From Puniceicoccales bacterium (GTDB lineage Bacteria > Verrucomicrobiota > Verrucomicrobiae > Opitutales > LL51): a DNA stretch of 5,278 bases. Both the position numbers and the translations under genes were made by a program. The notes beneath the pieces are model-generated. The model did not search any database. It had not been told where the DNA came from and saw only the letters and a list, made by a program, of their open reading frames with translations. Shown piece by piece: positions 1-5,278 of the stretch. The stretch spans positions 1 to 5,278 of the forward strand of contig JAIRLG010000013.1 of NCBI GenBank assembly GCA_031259625.1, given 5' to 3'. The stretch's first letter is position 1. Each line of letters starts with the position of its first letter.

Positions 1-1625
1 GATGCGGGCTCAGCTGCCGCGGATTCCAATGCTGCGGCCTCTTCCGGTCTATCTGATGCAGGCTCCGACGCCGCGATGCCCTCGGCTCCCTCCGCCGACA
101 GGCCTTCGTCTAAAATTTCGCCCAGGTCGGTCTCCTGAGGGGCGGAATGCTCGGTGTTCTTCTCCGGAGCCGCTTTCCGGACGGGCTCGGGCATGATTTT
201 GGGCAGGAAGAGCCGGCCATCCTCGAACTCCGTCACAAAACCGGCCTGGATCAACCAGGAGAGCTGCTGAACCGCCTGGGGCATCCCCTCCGCCGCCAAT
301 TCCTGACGCGTGGACATGGGATGGGCCTCGAGCCAGGTGAGCACCGATTGAATTTCCGGTTCGAAGACCTCTTTGCCTGTGCGAATCTTGCGCTTCACGG
401 CGCAGGTGAAGGTGATGACCTTCTCGCCGACCTTTTTTCGGTAGAGCCAGAAGTGCGCCCGGCGCAGGCGCCCTCGCAGGTTATTGGCGGTCTCCCAGGG
501 AAAGCGCCGCTGCTGTTGCCAGAGGAGCTCGATGGAACGCCGAATCCGCCGCGACGGCAGGCGTGCCAGGGACGCTCCTGTAATCCGCAAACTGGAGGAC
601 GAGCGGATCAGGCGCTCGCGAAAGTGTTCCAGGCAGTACTGCCGGACGTCGTTCAGGCTCTCCAGCCGCACGGGATCCGCCGCCCCCTCGGGCAATTCCC
701 GAGGTATATAGACCTTGCGGTGCGACATCTGCTCGATCCAGGCCTGGATGTCCGCTTCCTCCTGCGTCGTCTCGATGCGGGAGCAGAAATTCTCGTAGCT
801 CAGGTCGCGAATCTCGTTCTGAAAATGCTCGCGGAGGATCTCCTTGTAGCGGTGGTCGTTGGGCGCTGCCAGCAGCTTCTTCGTGAGCCCACAGCGGTGC
901 ACGCAGGAGAACTTTCCCTTCGGCGGCTCGACCTCCAGATCCTCGACGGAGAAGAACTCGTCCAGGTGCTGCTGCAGGATATGGTTCAGCGTTTCCTTCT
1001 CACTCTCGAAGGGGAGGTTGTCCAGGAGCGAGAGGTAGAGCGGCAGAACTTCGCCATGGCTCTCCGGTCGGCGCCGCAGGACCACGACGAAGCGCTCCGG
1101 CTTTTCCAGAATCAGCTGGGCGAGGTGGAACAGCTCATGGGTCTTGCCCGAGCTCCGGAGCGTCGAGACGAGTAGGTCAAAAGCCTTATCCTCCGGATAA
1201 AAGGCCGCATCGACGATGGGCTCAAAGACCTCCCGAGGCTTTTCCCAAGTGCTCCTGTTTTCCCAGCTGCCTCTGAACTCTCCGCGGTAGCCCGGCTCGC
1301 CGCGATAACTCGAGTCTCCACCACGATAACCCGACTCGCCGCGGTAGCCCGGATTCCTCTCCCGCCGGTCGAAGGGGGGACGGGCCCTTTCGGTTTCCCG
1401 GCTCCTCTCGAAGCGGGGACGTCGGTCTTTCGGGGAGGAGAAGGAGGTTTTCGGCCGACGGCTCCGAGGCTCACCGGCGGGCTCGGAGGCACGATAGTCC
1501 CGGCGCTCCGGCCGCTGTGTCCACTCGGGAGCGAACTGAATCGCCTCGAGGCTTTTCTGAAGATCCGACAGCTCCGCCTTCGTTCCCTCTTCCTCGCCCG
1601 CCTGACCGTTCGTCCTGTCTTCCAT
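1..1625 (-). CDS. Uncharacterised protein with YRG-rich linker and winged-helix-like region (3' end outside window)
   Basis: I do not recognise a named family. The frame is open for 541 codons from the ATG at 1625-1623 to the left edge, with no stop, so the C-terminus is missing. The start has a purine-rich GGAAGG eight bases upstream. Residues 1-90 are charged and probably disordered. Residues 92-119 carry four Tyr-Arg-Gly repeats, a composition seen in RNA-binding linkers. A folded helical part begins near residue 130. Cys241 and Cys245 (C-V-H-R-C-G) form a small conserved-looking patch. Residues about 422-478 resemble a winged helix: helix, helix, then a short beta wing ending in F-E-D-G-R-L-F-L-P. 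The tail after about 485 is acidic and Ala-rich. From memory, proteins with this Cys patch and winged-helix end occur in Verrucomicrobiota; that is unverified. A nucleic-acid-binding role is inference only. The gene diverges from the tRNA gene. Confidence 0.85.
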   Translation of the reverse strand, partial: MEDRTNGQAGEEEGTKAELSDLQKSLEAIQFAPEWTQRPERRDYRASEPAGEPRSRRPKTSFSSPKDRRPRFERSRETERARPPFDRRERNPGYRGESGYRGGDSSYRGEPGYRGEFRGSWENRSTWEKPREVFEPIVDAAFYPEDKAFDLLVSTLRSSGKTHELFHLAQLILEKPERFVVVLRRRPESHGEVLPLYLSLLDNLPFESEKETLNHILQQHLDEFFSVEDLEVEPPKGKFSCVHRCGLTKKLLAAPNDHRYKEILREHFQNEIRDLSYENFCSRIETTQEEADIQAWIEQMSHRKVYIPRELPEGAADPVRLESLNDVRQYCLEHFRERLIRSSSSLRITGASLARLPSRRIRRSIELLWQQQRRFPWETANNLRGRLRRAHFWLYRKKVGEKVITFTCAVKRKIRTGKEVFEPEIQSVLTWLEAHPMSTRQELAAEGMPQAVQQLSWLIQAGFVTEFEDGRLFLPKIMPEPVRKAAPEKNTEHSAPQETDLGEILDEGLSAEGAEGIAASEPASDRPEEAAALESAAAEPA

Positions 1626-1679
1626 AGCACCCGCCTTCCCGATGGATGGATCGAAACATCCGGAAAATCGTTCTGCGCA

Positions 1680-1718
1680 CAACCTTTTTTGTTGCGAACA
1701 AATGTCAATCCCCGTCAA
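1680..1718 (-). promoter_or_regulatory. Candidate promoter/operator region of the left gene
   Basis: On the minus strand the hexamer TTGACA (1703-1708) is a perfect -35 box, about 80 bases upstream of the start codon. A second ATTGAC lies exactly ten bases upstream (TTGACG at 1713-1718). The spacer just after the -35 contains the inverted repeat TTTGTT-GCG-AACAAA (1688-1702), a plausible repressor site. The weakness is the -10: at 16-17 bases spacing only AAGGTT or AGGTTG is found, so the promoter would need an activator or a different sigma factor. Confidence 0.35.
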
Positions 1719-1754
1719 TGGCTGGCGCCTTCTTCTCCCCGATGAGGAGCCGTA

Positions 1755-1839
1755 GCTCAGGTGGTGGAATCGGTAGACACGTACGCTTGAGGGGCGTATG
1801 CCGCAAGGTGTAGGGGTTCAAATCCCCTCCTGAGCACCA
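1755..1839 (+). tRNA. trnL: tRNA-Leu (anticodon GAG)
   Basis: This is a complete class II tRNA of 85 bases including an encoded CCA (1837-1839). The acceptor stem GCTCAGG (1755-1761) pairs with CCTGAGC (1829-1835), and the discriminator is A1836, as expected for leucine. The D arm has the usual GGTAGAC segment. The anticodon stem TACGC/GCGTA (1782-1786/1794-1798) encloses TTGAGGG, giving anticodon GAG at 1789-1791, which reads the Leu codons CUC and CUU. The long variable arm (TGCC-GCAA-GGTG) and the T arm with GGTTCAAATCC are present. No mismatch suggests a pseudogene. It is transcribed away from the left gene, with no clear plus-strand promoter in the 129-base gap and no T-tract terminator after it. 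Confidence 0.97.
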
Positions 1840-1925
1840 GAAAAGCCGAAGAGGGCAGAGTCCATTATTAACATCGTCTCCCCAGAACCTCTGCCTACGA
1901 CAAGCCTAAAACGGGTGCGGGGCAG

Positions 1926-2021
1926 CTGCCGGCTTTCCCCCGAAGGGCCCAGGACGTTGTCCTGGGCCCTTCGGGGAGCCCGCAGAGCGGGCAGGATTCC
2001 TTCGGAATCGAAAGCCGGCAG
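1926..2021. repeat. Cloverleaf palindromic element, copy A
   Basis: The 96-base element folds into a closed four-way junction. The outer stem of 12 bp is 1926-1937 with 2010-2021. Hairpin 1 is an 18 bp perfect stem, 1938-1955 with 1959-1976, with loop GTT. Hairpin 2 is 6 bp, 1978-1983 with 1987-1992, with loop AGA. Hairpin 3 is 6 bp, 1995-2000 with 2004-2009, with loop TTC. Only A1977 and AG1993-1994 are unpaired in the junction. A close copy lies at 3025-3128 on the same strand. It is not a terminator, since no T-run follows it on either strand, and it lacks tRNA features. Function unknown: it could be a mobile palindromic repeat of REP type, or a structured RNA or DNA site. Confidence 0.9.
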
Positions 2022-2046
2022 GGAAAACGACTATACTCTGACCTCC

Positions 2047-2138
2047 GCTCCGGCGATCCCAAAACTTTTAAGTTTTGCTACGGCGCTTTGCGCCGTAGGC
2101 GCTGGGCTTTGCAAAAGCCCAGCGCGGATCGCCGGAGC
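2047..2138. repeat. Cloverleaf palindromic element B (different sequence, same architecture)
   Basis: This 92-base element starts 25 bases after copy A and shares its design but not its sequence. The outer stem of 13 bp is 2047-2059 with 2126-2138. Hairpin 1 is 2060-2066 with 2071-2077 (7 bp, loop TTTA; an eighth T-A pair is possible). Hairpin 2 is 2078-2086 with 2090-2098 (9 bp, loop TTT). Hairpin 3 is 2099-2110 with 2114-2125 (12 bp, loop GCA). Each arm abuts the next, so no junction base is unpaired and all stems are perfect. I see no second copy in the window. The AT-only inner part of arm 1 contrasts with the GC-rich other arms. Confidence 0.88.
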
Positions 2139-2463
2139 TGCCACGCCCGTTGCCACACCCAGACATCGGCGATTTTTGGCGATTTTTGCCCCCAATCCTC
2201 CTAGGCAGAACGCTCTACGCCTAATGAACCTTCGCCTATGCCCAGAAACCTCTGCCTTCTTCAGAAATCACGGTCTAGGGCCGGCCGGCGGATCAGGAAT
2301 CCCGAGATTTGGGAAGAAAAATCCCCCTGCGGAACTATCCTGAGCAAATTACAAAAAAAACAGCTCAGGAGTCCGCCGGAGCAGACGACAGTGCCGACGG
2401 GATAGGGAAGCCCAGGCGATGGGAATCCAGCGTACCTCAGCAGAACTATCCCAAGCTTATCCT
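2139..2463. other. Gene-free intergenic stretch between element B and the rpsT terminator
   Basis: No open frame here has a ribosome binding site or protein-like composition. Small items are visible. There is an exact tandem 10-mer GGCGATTTTT at 2168-2187. An imperfect hairpin spans 2329-2376 (GCGGA with TCCGC and TCCTGAGC with GCTCAGGA), with an A-rich 17-base loop. GAACTATCC occurs twice (2332-2340, 2443-2451), each time about 12-13 bases before a run of seven or eight A. CCCAGAA(A)CCTCTGCCT occurs at 1881-1896 and again near 2240-2257. None can be assigned a function. Confidence 0.5.
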
Positions 2464-2496
2464 AAAAAAACGCCCCCAGTACGGGGTACCAGGGGC
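2464..2496 (-). terminator. Intrinsic terminator downstream of rpsT
   Basis: Read on the minus strand, an 11 bp stem (2496-2486 with 2482-2472, including two G-T wobbles) with a three-base CCC loop is followed by one base and then seven T (plus-strand A-run 2464-2470). This is the classic factor-independent form. It lies about 52 bases beyond the rpsT stop codon, and no other minus-strand gene lies nearer. Confidence 0.75.
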
Positions 2497-2518
2497 TGGA
2501 TGGGATATGGATGGTATA

Positions 2519-2544
2519 TTTAGGAGACCCTAAGATCTCCTAAA
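2519..2544 (-). other. Short hairpin directly after the rpsT stop codon
   Basis: TTTAGGAGA (2519-2527) pairs with TCTCCTAAA (2536-2544), giving a 9 bp stem with an 8-base loop, three bases past the rpsT stop. On the minus strand no T-run follows, so it is not a good terminator by itself. It could protect the 3' end of the rpsT mRNA. That role is inference. Confidence 0.45.
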
Positions 2545-2547
2545 AGT

Positions 2548-2799
2548 CTAAAATATATACGCAGCCATGATGGATTTGCAGCGGGCCGATTTATGGGCAT
2601 GGACCAGGCCGACCTTCTGGGCCTTATCCATCGCCGAGACGTAGCGAATGGCCGCTTCGCGCCTCTGCTCCGGTTCCGCTCCGGCCAGAGCGGCCACTTT
2701 TTTCGCCAAGGTCTTGAGTCGACTCCGGATGCCGGCGTTGCGCTTCGTCCGAACCGCCGCCTGCCGGATGCTCTTCAGAGATGCCCTCTTGTTTGCCAT
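2548..2799 (-). CDS. rpsT: 30S ribosomal protein S20
   Basis: S20 binds 16S rRNA directly and early in 30S assembly; it is a bundle of helices in the body of the subunit. The 83-residue product matches the family in length (usually about 85-90) and pattern: M-A-N-K-x-A-S-L-K at the start, the basic helix I-R-Q-x-x-x-R-T-x-R-N (residues 11-21), a central helix with K-K-V-A, and near the end the family-typical H-x-x-x-A-R-x-K-S segment (69-76). The Ile-Phe C-terminus is slightly unusual. The ATG at 2799 is chosen because it gives the canonical Met-Ala-Asn start and has GAGG (2805-2808) five bases upstream. The frame is open further upstream, but that part covers the promoter. The gene stands alone, with its own promoter and terminator. 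Identification is secure. Confidence 0.96.
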   Translation of the reverse strand: MANKRASLKSIRQAAVRTKRNAGIRSRLKTLAKKVAALAGAEPEQRREAAIRYVSAMDKAQKVGLVHAHKSARCKSIMAAYIF

Positions 2800-2819
2800 C
2801 TTTACCTCAACGGGCATCA

Positions 2820-2877
2820 GATGTAGAAGCCTCTTTCCTGGCGTCAAGAGAAAATTCCGAAAAAAAATAAAAAATTT
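2820..2877 (-). promoter_or_regulatory. rpsT promoter with A/T-rich upstream tract
   Basis: On the minus strand TTGACG (2842-2847) forms a strong -35 and TACATC (2820-2825) a moderate -10, with a 16-base spacer. Immediately upstream, 2851-2877 is almost pure A/T, with runs of A on the plus strand. This looks like the UP element typical of ribosomal promoters. Transcription would start near 2813, leaving a leader of about 13 bases before the ATG and including the GAGG site. Confidence 0.65.
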
Positions 2878-3006
2878 GGCGAGAGCGTAAAAAGTCCCCG
2901 CTCCGCGTAAAAACTTTTTCATCTTTCGTCCCTAATAGGCCTGCAGGCCCAATTCCCACCGGCTCGCAGGTTTCCGGCTGCCGGGATGGAGAGGGAAAGA
3001 TTTTTT

Positions 3007-3022
3007 GGGGTGGGTGGGCGGG
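3007..3022 (+). other. G-quadruplex motif beside cloverleaf copy C
   Basis: Four G-runs (3007-3010, 3012-3014, 3016-3018, 3020-3022) are separated by single bases T, T and C. Single-base loops are the most stable arrangement for a parallel quadruplex. The motif ends two bases before the outer stem of copy C. Copy A has a G-rich but non-quadruplex flank in the same place. Confidence 0.7.
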
Positions 3023-3024
3023 CG

Positions 3025-3128
3025 CCTGCCGGCTTTCCCCCGAAGGGCCCAGGCCGCGGAGCGGCCTGGGCCCTTCGGGGGGGGCCCGCGGAGCGGGCCT
3101 GATTCCTCCGGAATCGAAAGCCGGCAGG
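3025..3128. repeat. Cloverleaf palindromic element, copy C (near-copy of A)
   Basis: The 104-base element has a 13 bp outer stem (3025-3037 with 3116-3128). Hairpin 1 is a 20 bp perfect stem (3038-3057 with 3061-3080, loop GGA). Hairpin 2 has 7 bp (3083-3089 with 3093-3099, loop GGA). Hairpin 3 has 6 bp (3101-3106 with 3110-3115, loop TCC). Compared with copy A, the shared 12 bp of the outer stem and the bases of hairpin 3 are identical. Differences lie in the three loops, the junction bases and the tip of hairpin 1, where an A-T pair became C-G and two pairs were added. A short A-run follows both copies. Confidence 0.9.
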
Positions 3129-3194
3129 AAAAAAGCCCGCAGCAGCCAGTTTTCCTTCTCCCAAGTTCCCAATTCTCCATCCCAAGACCTCCCC

Positions 3195-3256
3195 AAAAAA
3201 ACCGAAAAAGGAATCTGGAAATTCGGGATAAATCCAGGGTTTCCCTTCATTTTCGG
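3195..3256 (-). terminator. Possible minus-strand terminator upstream of the AAA+ gene
   Basis: CCGAAAA (3202-3208) pairs with TTTTCGG (3250-3256), and inside it CTGGA (3215-3219) pairs with TCCAG (3233-3237). On the minus strand this imperfect hairpin is followed at once by seven T (plus A-run 3195-3201). It would stop antisense transcription leaving the AAA+ gene before it reaches rpsT. The base of the stem is A/T-rich, the structure is imperfect and no minus-strand gene lies upstream, so this is tentative. It could instead be a leader structure of the AAA+ mRNA. Confidence 0.3.
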
Positions 3257-3332
3257 TTTCTCGGAACCTCTTTTCCACCCGGACCGCTGCTTCTGGATTG
3301 CCCCGAGGGGAATTTTGTGTGACCTATCTCCC

Positions 3333-5278
<1,946 letters not shown>

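Larger units (their letters stand above)
2878..3332. other. Gene-free stretch between the rpsT promoter and the AAA+ gene
   Basis: No convincing gene lies here. Open frames on both strands run through the palindromic element and are translations of its repeats. The stretch holds the G-quadruplex motif, cloverleaf copy C and a minus-strand terminator-like hairpin, listed separately. I find no clear -35/-10 pair for the AAA+ gene, so its transcription start is unknown. Confidence 0.5.

Noticed and set aside
147..1175. Long plus-strand open frame of 342 codons
   Set aside because: It lies opposite the left gene, whose frame is open for 541 codons with a ribosome binding site and fold-like patterns. 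The plus-strand product is a composition-driven antisense shadow.
1112..1708. Minus-strand open frame of 198 codons overlapping the left gene start
   Set aside because: It is the out-of-frame reading of the same DNA, rich in Arg, Ser and Pro. It also runs across the putative promoter.
1696..1709. LexA-like box CGAAC-N4-GTCAA
   Set aside because: One half departs from the CGAAC/GTTCG consensus, and the neighbouring gene gives no link to DNA damage.
1854..1895. GGCAGAG/CTCTGCC inverted repeat as a tRNA terminator
   Set aside because: The stem is only 7 bp with a loop of about 28 bases and no T-tract after it.
1926..2021. Cloverleaf element as a tRNA-like gene or intrinsic terminator
   Set aside because: There is no anticodon-type loop, T-loop consensus or CCA; all loops are three bases and one stem is 18 bp. 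No T-run follows on either strand.
2548..2922. Longer rpsT start adding about 41 residues
   Set aside because: The extra part covers the -35/-10 and A/T-rich tract, has no family similarity, and the internal ATG with GAGG gives the canonical S20 N-terminus.

Overview
The window is high-GC bacterial chromosomal DNA with four genes: two large protein genes that run off opposite ends of the window, one tRNA, and one ribosomal protein gene. The left protein and the ClpX-like ATPase both resemble, from memory, proteins I associate with Verrucomicrobiota and neighbouring phyla. I therefore lean towards that group, but no marker here fixes it. No transposase, integrase, CRISPR array or rRNA is visible.

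Layout from left to right. Positions 1-1625 (minus) hold the first 541 codons of an unrecognised protein with a Tyr-Arg-Gly-rich linker, a Cys-x3-Cys patch, a winged-helix-like region and an acidic Ala-rich tail. Divergently placed at 1755-1839 (plus) is an intact tRNA-Leu(GAG) with encoded CCA. Positions 1840-2547 contain no gene but hold two elaborate palindromic elements, then the likely terminator of rpsT. rpsT (ribosomal protein S20) lies at 2548-2799 (minus), with a good promoter and an A/T-rich upstream tract. Positions 2878-3332 form a second gene-free stretch with a G-quadruplex motif, a third palindromic element and a terminator-like hairpin. From 3333 to the right end (plus) runs a long ClpX-type AAA+ unfoldase. 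It lacks the ClpX zinc-binding domain and has a long disordered N-terminus and what looks like a duplicated C-terminal small domain.

The four genes do not form an operon. Both ends of the tRNA/rpsT interval are divergent, and each gene probably has its own promoter. tRNA-Leu and S20 belong to translation. The ATPase would unfold proteins, possibly for ClpP. The left protein may bind nucleic acid, judging only from its composition.

The most unusual content is a set of three roughly 92-104 nt elements (1926-2021, 2047-2138, 3025-3128). Each can fold into a cloverleaf, meaning a closing stem plus three hairpins with tiny loops, so that almost every base is paired. Two are near-identical copies whose differences lie in loops, junction bases and one compensated apical stem segment. 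The third is unrelated in sequence but has the same architecture, with no unpaired base at its four-way junction. I do not recognise them as a named repeat family.
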